Assembly: GCA_002869065.1 (NCBI GenBank)
Contig: PKTR01000006.1
Coordinates: forward strand, 124,001-188,000
Length of the DNA stretch: 64,000 nucleotides
DNA from: Hyphomicrobiales bacterium
GTDB lineage: Bacteria; Pseudomonadota; Alphaproteobacteria; Rhizobiales; Rhodobiaceae
Reading direction: 5' to 3'
The notes under the pieces were generated by a model. It did not search any database. It was not told where the DNA came from and saw only the letters and a program-made list of their open reading frames with translations. Every line of letters begins with the position of its first letter. The first letter of the stretch is position 1. A program made the translations under genes and the position numbers. Positions 8,004-15,336 of the stretch are shown piece after piece.

Positions 8004-8690
8004 TCAGTCGAACAGCTTGTCGATCTCGTTCTGCGCGCCGACCGTGTCGTCGGCCAGAAGCGCATCGACATCGTCCTGCACGATTGCGTCGCCCTTCATC
8101 TGCGGCCCGTTGAGGAGCAGTTCGCGCTGGCGCTTTTCCGAATTGCTTTCCTCGAGAGGCGGCAGGTTTTCCGGCATCTTCAGCTTGTTCATCAGCGTGT
8201 CGAGCCGCTCGTCGATGTGGTTGAGCGTGGACACGACCTTGGAAATGCGCTGGCCGGTGATGTCCTGGAACGAACAGGCTTCGAAGATCTCGATGGTCTT
8301 GTCGCTGACCAGTGCCTGGAACGCGTCGGTATCCGACGGGTCCGCGCCCATCAGTTCCTCGGCCGCATTCATGATCGTGTTGGTAGCTTCCTCGGTCGCC
8401 TCGACGATGGCATCAAGCTCGCGCCCGGCATCGGGAATGCGATTGTGCTTCATGTCGTCGGCGCGCAGGTGCACCAGCTCGTTCTTCATGGTCGCGATTT
8501 CGTCGGCGATCGAAACGAGCTCTTGATAGACGACACCGTCGAAGGACGAGAAGAAGTCCTTGTAGGAATCGGCCATCACCTCGGCGAGCTGCATGACGTC
8601 CCCGATCGACACCTCGCCTGCCTGCGCTTTGCGGCGCTCCAGAAACTGGATGACGCGCAGGACGCTCTGGGTTTTCTGACTAGTTGACAT
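8004..8690 (-). CDS. cheZ: CheZ-like chemotaxis protein phosphatase
   Basis: The 228-residue, largely helical protein carries the CheZ active-site signature FQDITGQR, with Asp143 and Gln147 in the same positions as in the Escherichia coli enzyme, where Gln147 aligns the attacking water that removes phosphate from CheY-P. The C-terminal tail has two CheY-docking-like motifs, VDALLADD near residue 208 and EIDKLFD at the very end. It lies 99 bases downstream of a cheY-like gene on the same strand, so substrate and phosphatase are encoded together. No receptor, kinase or flagellar genes are in the window. The symbol rests on the motif and neighbourhood. In this group CheY-CheZ pairs can also serve cell-cycle or motility control, so chemotaxis is likely but not proven. 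Confidence 0.88.
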   Translation of the reverse strand: MSTSQKTQSVLRVIQFLERRKAQAGEVSIGDVMQLAEVMADSYKDFFSSFDGVVYQELVSIADEIATMKNELVHLRADDMKHNRIPDAGRELDAIVEATEEATNTIMNAAEELMGADPSDTDAFQALVSDKTIEIFEACSFQDITGQRISKVVSTLNHIDERLDTLMNKLKMPENLPPLEESNSEKRQRELLLNGPQMKGDAIVQDDVDALLADDTVGAQNEIDKLFD

Positions 8691-8789
8691 ACGTTCGTCC
8701 CCGAGCAGCGGGCAAATTACCCCGTTGCCTTTTGGTCGCGACCGTCAAGCCGCATCCGTTCCGTCTGAAAGGTCGAAGTGCGTCCGGCC

Positions 8790-9176
8790 TTATTCGGCGC
8801 TGAACACGGCGTCGATCTTGCCCTTCAGCGTCTGCGCATTGAACGGCTTGACGATGTAGTTGTTCACGCCGGCCTTCTTGGCCGCGATGACGTTTTCCGT
8901 CTTCGATTCGGCGGTCACCATGATGAACGGCGTCTTGCTGAGCGTCGCGTCGCCGCGCACCTGCTTGAGCAGCTCGTAGCCGGTCATCGGCTCCATGTTC
9001 CAGTCGGAGATCACCAGTCCGTAACGGCGCTGCTGCATCTTCGCCAGCGCTTCGGTTCCATCCGCCGCGTCGTCGACGTCGGAGAACCCGAGCTGCTTGA
9101 GGAGATTGCGGATAATACGGATCATGGTCTTGTAATCATCGACCACAAGCACCGGCATCGAAAGATCAAGCGCCAT
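8790..9176 (-). CDS. cheY: CheY-like single-domain response regulator
   Basis: The 128-residue protein is a stand-alone receiver domain. Acid-pocket residues Asp13-Asp14, phospho-acceptor Asp58 (in LVISDWNMEP), Thr88 and Lys110 (in NYIVKPF) are all present. The W-N-M after the acceptor Asp and the Tyr in position 107 match the chemotaxis CheY class, in which the phosphorylated protein binds the flagellar switch. It is the first gene of a cheY-cheZ pair. The 291-base upstream gap shared with the divergent MaoC gene holds a near-perfect palindrome at 9313-9333. Confidence 0.92.
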   Translation of the reverse strand: MALDLSMPVLVVDDYKTMIRIIRNLLKQLGFSDVDDAADGTEALAKMQQRRYGLVISDWNMEPMTGYELLKQVRGDATLSKTPFIMVTAESKTENVIAAKKAGVNNYIVKPFNAQTLKGKIDAVFSAE

Positions 9177-9312
9177 TGTCTACTCCATTTACTTGCACAC
9201 AGGCCCAAGTTACGCGGGCTTCAGCGCTAAGACGCACACTACGGGGTCGATTTCTTCAGTCTTTTCCCCGCACCCCGCTGTAAACTAGCGCAAGGGATTG
9301 AAAAGAGCGTTA

Positions 9313-9333
9313 ACTCGGAAAATTTTACCGAGT
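9313..9333. promoter_or_regulatory. Palindrome in the cheY/MaoC divergent promoter region
   Basis: ACTCGG and CCGAGT are exact inverted arms around AAAATTTTA, which is itself nearly symmetric, in the otherwise unremarkable gap between the divergent cheY and MaoC genes. The length and symmetry fit a dimeric-regulator operator. No known consensus was recognised. Confidence 0.4.
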
Positions 9334-9467
9334 AAGGCTGTTGCGAAGACTCTGGGGCCCCGAGTCTAGGCGTCATGGAACCAGCCGATACCCCGAAAGC
9401 CGTATTGCTTTTACCCACCGCTCGCCTCTAGCGTTCGGCCCACAAGAAATCCAAGGGAAGCATCGCC

Positions 9468-9914
9468 GTGCTGGAACTGAGAACGCTGTTTTTCGAAGAC
9501 CTGTCGGTTGGCATGAAGGAGACCTTCATCAAGCCGGTTCTGGCGTCCGACGTGGTCGGTTTTGCCGAAGTGTCGGGTGACCGCAATCCGATCCACCTGT
9601 CGGAGCATTTTGCCGCCCGCACGCCGTTCAAGGCGCGCATCGCGCACGGTCTCTACACCGCCAGCCTGATCTCGGCGGTTCTCGGTACCCGCCTGCCGGG
9701 CCCGGGCGCGATCTACATGTCGCAGACGCTGAACTTCAAGGCGCCGGTGCGCATCGGCGACGAGGTCACCGTCATCGTCGAAGTGATCGAACTCATCGCC
9801 AAGGGCCATCGTGCCCGCCTGCATTGCGAATGCCGGGTGGAGGACCGCGTGGTGCTCGACGGCGAGGCGATGGTCAAGGTGCCGGCTCGCGGAGCGATCA
9901 AGCTTCCCACTTGA
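9468..9914 (+). CDS. MaoC-type (R)-specific enoyl-CoA hydratase-like protein
   Basis: This 148-residue single hot-dog protein has the hydratase-2 signature AEVSGDRNPIH, giving the catalytic Asp38 and His43, followed by FKARIAHGL. Single-domain members such as PhaJ hydrate trans-2-enoyl-CoA to (R)-3-hydroxyacyl-CoA and link beta-oxidation to polyhydroxyalkanoate synthesis; others act on different acyl-CoA esters. No phaC or beta-oxidation gene is nearby, so the physiological substrate is open. Translation most likely begins at GTG 9468, which has AGGGAAG upstream. ribF follows 66 bases later on the same strand. Confidence 0.88.
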   Translation: MLELRTLFFEDLSVGMKETFIKPVLASDVVGFAEVSGDRNPIHLSEHFAARTPFKARIAHGLYTASLISAVLGTRLPGPGAIYMSQTLNFKAPVRIGDEVTVIVEVIELIAKGHRARLHCECRVEDRVVLDGEAMVKVPARGAIKLPT

Positions 9915-9980
9915 CCTTGACGGACTGAGTGGGCAGGGTCGCGCCGCATCCGCCCATGCCTGCCGAAAGGTCCACCCGCG

Positions 9981-10985
9981 ATGTCCGCCTCATATAGTGT
10001 GCGCCAGCCGGCCTTTGCCCGCGTCGACGGCCTTGCCGCCGTGCCCGATAGCGTTCGCGGCGGCGTCGTCGCGATCGGCAATTTCGACGGCGTCCACCGT
10101 GGCCACCAGAGTGTGCTCAGCGTTGCGGTGGAACAGGCCGGAGCCCTCGGGGCGCCCGCCGTCGCCATGACCTTCGAGCCGCATCCGCGCGTCGTCTTTC
10201 GGCCCGACGTGCCGCTGTTCCGCCTGACTCCGGCGCCCGCCAAGGCACGCGTCGTCGAAGCGGCCGGCCTCAACGGCATCGTCATCGTTCCCTTCGACCG
10301 CGATTTCGCCGGCCAGACGGCGGAGACCTTCGTCAGCGACATTCTGGTCGGTGCGCTCGGCGCTCGTCATGTCGTCGTCGGCTACAATTTCCACTTCGGC
10401 AAGGGCCGTGCCGGCTCGCCGTCCTTCCTTGAGGACGCCGGCAAGCGCCACGGCTTCGGCGTCACGATAGTTCCGGCTTTCGGCGACGAGGGCGGCGAGG
10501 GCATTTCGTCGAGCCGCATCCGCGCCGCGCTCGAACAGGGCGACGTGACCGAGGCTGCCGCGCTGCTCGGCTATCGCTGGTTCGTCGAGGCCGAGATCGT
10601 CCATGGCGACAAGCGCGGCCGCACGCTCGGCTACCCGACCGCCAATATGAAACTGCCGGAGGATTGCGGTCTCGCGCACGGCATCTATGCGGTCAAGATC
10701 CGGATCGGCGGTGTCATGCATGATGGCGTCGCAAGCTACGGCCGCCGCCCGACCTTCGGCGACGGCATCCCGCTGCTCGAGGTTTTCGTGTTCTATTTCA
10801 AGGGCGACATCTATGGCGAGATCGTCGACGTTGCTTTCGTCTCCTATCTGCGCGGCGAACAGAAATTCGACAGCGCCGAAGCCCTGATCGAGCAGATGGA
10901 TCGCGACAGCGAGGAGGCGCGCGCCGCGATCGCCGCCATGCAGCCGCTCTCGCCGCTCGATCTGGCGCTGACCTTTTCCGGCTGA
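9981..10985 (+). CDS. ribF: Bifunctional riboflavin kinase / FAD synthetase
   Basis: The 334-residue protein has the two domains of RibF. The N-terminal adenylyltransferase domain has IGNFDGVHRGHQ around residues 33-44, a nucleotidyltransferase HxGH-like site, and GISSSRIR near 175. The C-terminal riboflavin kinase domain has GRTLGYPTANM near 215 and the FGDG...LEVFVF region near 255-270. It phosphorylates riboflavin to FMN and then adenylates FMN to FAD in the cytoplasm. The length is slightly above the usual 310-320 because of a short N-terminal extension. In many bacteria ribF precedes ileS; here the trkH, glycosyltransferase and transporter genes lie between ribF and ileS. Confidence 0.95.
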   Translation: MSASYSVRQPAFARVDGLAAVPDSVRGGVVAIGNFDGVHRGHQSVLSVAVEQAGALGAPAVAMTFEPHPRVVFRPDVPLFRLTPAPAKARVVEAAGLNGIVIVPFDRDFAGQTAETFVSDILVGALGARHVVVGYNFHFGKGRAGSPSFLEDAGKRHGFGVTIVPAFGDEGGEGISSSRIRAALEQGDVTEAAALLGYRWFVEAEIVHGDKRGRTLGYPTANMKLPEDCGLAHGIYAVKIRIGGVMHDGVASYGRRPTFGDGIPLLEVFVFYFKGDIYGEIVDVAFVSYLRGEQKFDSAEALIEQMDRDSEEARAAIAAMQPLSPLDLALTFSG

Positions 10986-11071
10986 GACCAATCGGCAGGC
11001 TGGCTTGCCGCGCACGCGCAAAGCCGACTAAGCTCCGCCGCATCCGCTACAACTGAGGCTGCGATCAGGCG

Positions 11072-12514
11072 ATGAATATCCGTCCGGTCCTGTTCATTCT
11101 CGGATTTCTCTATTTCGGTCTCGCAACGTCGATGCTCATTCCGGCGATGGTTGACCTTGCGGTCGACAATTCCGACTGGGTCGGGTTCGTCGGTTCGGCG
11201 TTGTTCACCGGGACGGCGGGCCTTCTCCTTGTCGTGTCCTCGCACAATGAGTTGAGGGAAGGGCTGACAATCCGCCAGGCTTTTCTGTTGACGACCCTTG
11301 CCTGGACGACGCTGCCCGCATTCGGCGCATTGCCCTTCCTGCATATCGGCGTGCCTTATGTCGATGCTGCCTTCGAGGCGGTCTCCGGCGTCACCACCAC
11401 CGGGTCGACTGTGCTGAGCGGCCTCGACCATCAGCCGCCGGGGCTGCTCTTGTGGCGCTCGATCCTGCAATGGCTCGGCGGCGTCGGCATCATCGTTATG
11501 GCGATCGTGCTGCTGCCCTATCTGCAGGTCGGCGGCATGCAACTCTTCAAGACCGAGAGCTCCGACCGCAGCGAAAAGATCGTGCCGCGGGCGAGCGAGT
11601 TCTTCCGCCTGCTTGCCAGCACCTACCTGTTTCTTACCCTGCTGTGCGCACTCGGCTTCTACCTGACGGAGATGTCGTGGTTCGACGCGATCAACCACGC
11701 CATGACCACGCTGTCGACGGGCGGCTTTTCCACCCATGACGCCTCGTTCGCCTTTTTCACCAATCCGGTGACCGTGTGGATCGGGACAATCTTCATGTTC
11801 GCCGGCGGCTTGCCCTTCACATTGATCATCCAGGCGCTGAGGGGCCGTCCGCTCGCTCTGTGGCGTGACCCGCAGGTCATCACGCTGTTTCGCTTCCTCG
11901 CCGTCGTTTCGCTCGTCGCCGCGATCTACCTTGCCATCGCCCAGGGTATTCCCCTGCAAACGGCGGTCACGCTGACAGCGTTCAACTTCACCTCGATTAC
12001 CACCACGACCGGCTTCGCCTATGGCGATTACACCATGCTCGGCGCCCCCATCGTCGGCATCGTGTTCCTGCTCACCTTCGTCGGCGGCTGCACGGGGTCG
12101 ACGGCCGGCGGCATCAAGATCTTCCGTTTCATCGTGTTCGCGGGGATGCTGCGCAATCATCTTCGCCGCATGGTGCGGCCGCATCGCATTCTCTCGACCA
12201 ACTACAACAACATTCCGCTGTCGCCCGACATCGCCATGTCGGTACTCGCCTTCCTCGTCGCCTATCTTGGCTCTGTTGGCTTCTTCACCCTGATCCTCAC
12301 CTTCTTCGGGCTGGATCTGGTGACCGCGCTGACCGGTGCGGCCCAGGCCGTCGGCAATGTCGGTCCGGGGCTCGGCGAGATCATCGGCCCGGCGGGCAAT
12401 TTCGCCACGCTGTCCGATGGCGCAAAGTGGATCTTCGCGCTTGCCATGCTGATGGGGCGGCTCGAACTGTTCACCGTGCTGGTCGTGCTCGATCCGGAAT
12501 TCTGGCGCCGCTGA
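11072..12514 (+). CDS. trkH: TrkH/KtrB-type potassium uptake channel subunit
   Basis: The 480-residue membrane protein has four membrane-pore-membrane repeats. The pore loops that form the potassium filter are visible in order: TTTGSTVLSG near residue 110, TLSTGGFS near 213, TTTTGFAYG near 310 and GNVGPGLGE near 430, each with the conserved central glycine. GGCTGSTAGGIK after the third repeat is also typical of TrkH. It would import potassium with a cytoplasmic TrkA-type NAD-binding subunit, which is not encoded in the window. About 87 bases separate it from ribF, so co-transcription is possible. Confidence 0.92.
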   Translation: MNIRPVLFILGFLYFGLATSMLIPAMVDLAVDNSDWVGFVGSALFTGTAGLLLVVSSHNELREGLTIRQAFLLTTLAWTTLPAFGALPFLHIGVPYVDAAFEAVSGVTTTGSTVLSGLDHQPPGLLLWRSILQWLGGVGIIVMAIVLLPYLQVGGMQLFKTESSDRSEKIVPRASEFFRLLASTYLFLTLLCALGFYLTEMSWFDAINHAMTTLSTGGFSTHDASFAFFTNPVTVWIGTIFMFAGGLPFTLIIQALRGRPLALWRDPQVITLFRFLAVVSLVAAIYLAIAQGIPLQTAVTLTAFNFTSITTTTGFAYGDYTMLGAPIVGIVFLLTFVGGCTGSTAGGIKIFRFIVFAGMLRNHLRRMVRPHRILSTNYNNIPLSPDIAMSVLAFLVAYLGSVGFFTLILTFFGLDLVTALTGAAQAVGNVGPGLGEIIGPAGNFATLSDGAKWIFALAMLMGRLELFTVLVVLDPEFWRR

Positions 12515-12546
12515 GCGTGCCGGCTATCCGGCTTATCCGGCTGGTG

Positions 12547-13779
12547 CTAGTCCTGCCGTTTGCGCGGCAGCGTGCCGTTGGCAACGTCGACGATGAGCTG
12601 GCGATGAGCCGGCACAAGATTGCGCGCCGCGTAGCGTTCGAGCACGGTCTGCCGTGCGGCCTGACGCAGCGGTTTCATCTTCTTCTGCTTGTCGAGCGCC
12701 TCGTTGATCCGAGCCGCAATCGCGTCGGTGTCGAAGAAATCGACCAGCAGCCCGTTCTTGCCGTCCTCGATCACCTCGCGCACCGGCGCGGTGTCGGAGC
12801 CGAGCACCAGCGCTCCGCAGGACATGGATTCGATCATCGACCACGACAGCACGAACGGCACCGTCAGATAGACGTGCACGCTCGAGATCTGCACCACGGC
12901 GCGGAACGTGTCGAATGGCACCAGCCCCATGAAATGCGTGCGCTCGAGATCGAGGTCGAGGGTTGCGAGCGCGTGTTCCTTGTAGGTCTTGCCGTCGGCG
13001 CGCTTGCGGCCATAGGCGACCCGGTCCTGGCCGACGATCAGCGCATGCACGTTCGGCCGTTCCTTCTGCACCTTGGCGAGCGCTTCGAGGAACTGCGGGA
13101 AGCCGCGATAGGGCTCCATGCCGCGCGCCACATAGGTGATGACCTCGTCTTTGACGCCAAAGGTCTTGTCGCCAACCGTTACGGTGGCGTCCGCATCCGG
13201 CTGCAGATAGTCGGTGTCGACGCCGTCATGCAGCACCGAGATGCGGCTCGTCAGGTGGTCGGGGAACTGGCTCGCCTGCCAGCGCGTCGGGCACACGCCC
13301 CAGTCCATGTTGGCGATATCGAGCAGGATCGGCGCGTTGCGCATGCGAGTGCGCACATCGTCGTCCTCGCTGCGCGCGTCGCCCGGCAGGAAGTCGGCGT
13401 CCGACCCGGTCGGGTGATAATACCATTCGTAATAGGAGAGCAGCTTCGTTTCCGGCCAAAGGTCGCGGATGAACAGCGACGGGCCCCAGCCCGAGTGGGC
13501 GCACACCACATCGGGCACCCAACCGCGCTGCTTCAGCGGATAGAACGCCTTGAACACGGCCTGCGCGTTGAGGATCGCCGATTCCATCGGCGCCGCTGCC
13601 GGGTGGATCTGCTGCGTCACCTCGCGGTGCGGTGCGTAGTTGATGCGGCTGATATGGATCGACTGCTGGTTCGTGCCGAGCGTACCGGCGACCATCTCGA
13701 TACCCGGCTCTTGGCCGAGATAGGCCATGATGCGGCGGTACTGGGCGGGAAAATTGTTGTGCAGGAAAAGAATGCGCAT
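12547..13779 (-). CDS. Family 4 glycosyltransferase (Glyco_trans_4_3-type N-terminus)
   Basis: The 410-residue protein is a GT-B glycosyltransferase. It starts MRILFLHNNFPAQYRR and contains VCAHSGWGPSLF and the LSYYEWYYHP segment that I associate with the Glyco_trans_4_3 N-terminal domain. The C-terminal half has the group-1 features VARGMEPYRGFPQFL and the acidic sugar-nucleotide region SCGALVLGSDTAPVREVIEDGKNG. It probably adds a sugar to a cell-surface glycan in the cytoplasm, with unknown donor and acceptor. The frame is open to 13854, but the ATG at 13779 starts directly at the first beta-strand and is preferred. It stands alone, divergent from an EamA transporter. Confidence 0.85.
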   Translation of the reverse strand: MRILFLHNNFPAQYRRIMAYLGQEPGIEMVAGTLGTNQQSIHISRINYAPHREVTQQIHPAAAPMESAILNAQAVFKAFYPLKQRGWVPDVVCAHSGWGPSLFIRDLWPETKLLSYYEWYYHPTGSDADFLPGDARSEDDDVRTRMRNAPILLDIANMDWGVCPTRWQASQFPDHLTSRISVLHDGVDTDYLQPDADATVTVGDKTFGVKDEVITYVARGMEPYRGFPQFLEALAKVQKERPNVHALIVGQDRVAYGRKRADGKTYKEHALATLDLDLERTHFMGLVPFDTFRAVVQISSVHVYLTVPFVLSWSMIESMSCGALVLGSDTAPVREVIEDGKNGLLVDFFDTDAIAARINEALDKQKKMKPLRQAARQTVLERYAARNLVPAHRQLIVDVANGTLPRKRQD

Positions 13780-14037
13780 CGTTCGGTGGGCCTCCCAGCC
13801 GCCGCGCGAACGCGCAACGGCAAACACATAAGGGGGACGCGACACCGTCCGCATTCAGACGTTTTGGTCTGCGGCGCCGCTCCGCAAATCATCGGGCGCA
13901 CCATGCCAGCCGATAGAAGCCGCGACAACCTTGGATCATCAGGGGGCGGTCGCGTGAGGCAACTATCCCGCAGGTGCAGGCAGGGCATGCGCCAGCCGGG
14001 CTTGCCGAGCGGCAAAACCCGTGTTCAAAGCGGGTAG

Positions 14038-14075
14038 GGGCTTTTCCTTGCGGCCCCGCCGCGAAAGGAAAGCCC
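14038..14075 (+). promoter_or_regulatory. Hairpin that sequesters the transporter ribosome-binding site
   Basis: GGGCTTTTCCTT-GCGGC pairs with GCCGC-GAAAGGAAAGCCC across a 3-base loop, giving about 16 base pairs with a 1-base and a 2-base bulge. The 3' arm contains AAAGGAAAG, the ribosome-binding site for the GTG at 14076, which begins at the next base. If that start is used, the hairpin would hide the site and limit translation unless opened. No tail of T residues follows, so it is not an intrinsic terminator. Confidence 0.6.
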
Positions 14076-15038
14076 GTGCCGAAGCCGCCGCATTCGCCCC
14101 CAAGCTCACCATTGAACTCGCCCGGGCAACACGGCGCTGAAGGGCCGGCCGCGTCCAATATGAGCGGCATCCTCTTCATGTCCTCGGCGATGTTCCTCGT
14201 GCCGGTGATGGACGCGATTGCCAAATACCTTGGCCAGACCGTGCCGCCGCTCGAAGTGGCGCTGTCGCGCTTCGTCTTCCAGGGTGTCTTCGCGGTCGCC
14301 GTCGCCGTCATTCTCGGCCGCAGTCTCACCCTCTTCCCGCGCCGCCTCGGGCTACACATCCTGCGCGGTGCCTTCATTGCCGCCGCCACGCTGTTCTTCT
14401 TCACCGCCGTCAAGACGCTGCCGATTGCCGACGCAATCGCGATCTTCTTCGTCGAGCCGATGATCCTGACCATGCTGTCGGCGCTGTTCCTCGGCGAATC
14501 CGTCGGGCCACGGCGCTGGGCGGCGGTCGCCGTCGGCTTCGTCGGTGCGCTGTTCATCATCCGCCCGGGAGCGGGCGTGTTCGGTCTCGCCGGCCTGTTG
14601 CCGATCGGGGCGGCGACCTGCTTCGCCTTCTACCTGATCCTGACGCGCAAGCTTTCGGGCACGGCGTCGATCCTCTCGTTGATGACGCTCGGTGCGATCT
14701 ACGGCTCGGCCTTGCTCGGTACGGCGCTGTTTGCCACCACCATGCTGGCCGTCCCCGGCGCGATCTTTCTGATGCCCGATACGACCCAGCTCGGCCTGAT
14801 GGTCGTCATCGGCGGGATTTCCTTCGGCGCCCACTTCCTCGTCGTGCTGGCGTTCACGCGCGCGCCGGCCGTCGTGCTCGCCCCGCTCAACTATCTCGAG
14901 ATCGTGGCGGCCACCGCGCTCGGCTTCTTCGTCTTCGGCGACCTGCCCGACGCAATGACCTGGATCGGCATCGCGCTGATCGTCGGCTCGGGCCTCTACA
15001 TCGCGCACCGCGAACGCCAGGCCGGCAAGGCGCACTAG
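14076..15038 (+). CDS. EamA-family DMT transporter with structured leader
   Basis: About 320 residues with ten hydrophobic helices in two EamA repeats, beginning with MSGILFMSSAMFLVPVMDA after a 28-residue Pro/Ser-rich tail. The GTG at 14076 has a good AAAGGA ribosome-binding site six bases upstream; the ATG at 14160 starts at the first helix and lacks one. I prefer the GTG but both are possible. The family moves small metabolites or amino acids across the inner membrane; the substrate is unknown. The ribosome-binding site lies in a long hairpin (14038-14075), suggesting translational control. The protein shares the general family layout of the transporter at 5.2 kb. Confidence 0.82.
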   Translation: MPKPPHSPPSSPLNSPGQHGAEGPAASNMSGILFMSSAMFLVPVMDAIAKYLGQTVPPLEVALSRFVFQGVFAVAVAVILGRSLTLFPRRLGLHILRGAFIAAATLFFFTAVKTLPIADAIAIFFVEPMILTMLSALFLGESVGPRRWAAVAVGFVGALFIIRPGAGVFGLAGLLPIGAATCFAFYLILTRKLSGTASILSLMTLGAIYGSALLGTALFATTMLAVPGAIFLMPDTTQLGLMVVIGGISFGAHFLVVLAFTRAPAVVLAPLNYLEIVAATALGFFVFGDLPDAMTWIGIALIVGSGLYIAHRERQAGKAH

Positions 15039-15336
15039 GAAACAGGGCTTTGGCGCCATTTCTTGGGAGAACAGGGCTTTCCGCCCGCGCCGAGTGTTGC
15101 TAAGAAGCGCACCATGACCGACCGATCGACCCGACCCTGCCGTCTGATGGCGGCGATACCGCGAATTATTTGCCCGGCCTTCGCGTAAGGCGGGGAACAC
15201 ACCCGCGCGCCAAGGTCCGGGGATTGCGACGAGCCCGCCTGATGCTCTTCGGCCGGCTTACGCTCCGTGAAAGAGTTCAGAGATTTCCTGAGAGCGCGCC
15301 CGCTGCGGCGCCGCCAGACGAGTCCGAAAGCCTGCA

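Noticed and set aside
15039-15336. A direct repeat AACAGGGCTTT at 15041 and 15070 before ileS
   Set aside because: Only 11 bases, with no hairpin, T-run or known leader motif. I see nothing else in this 298-base gap.
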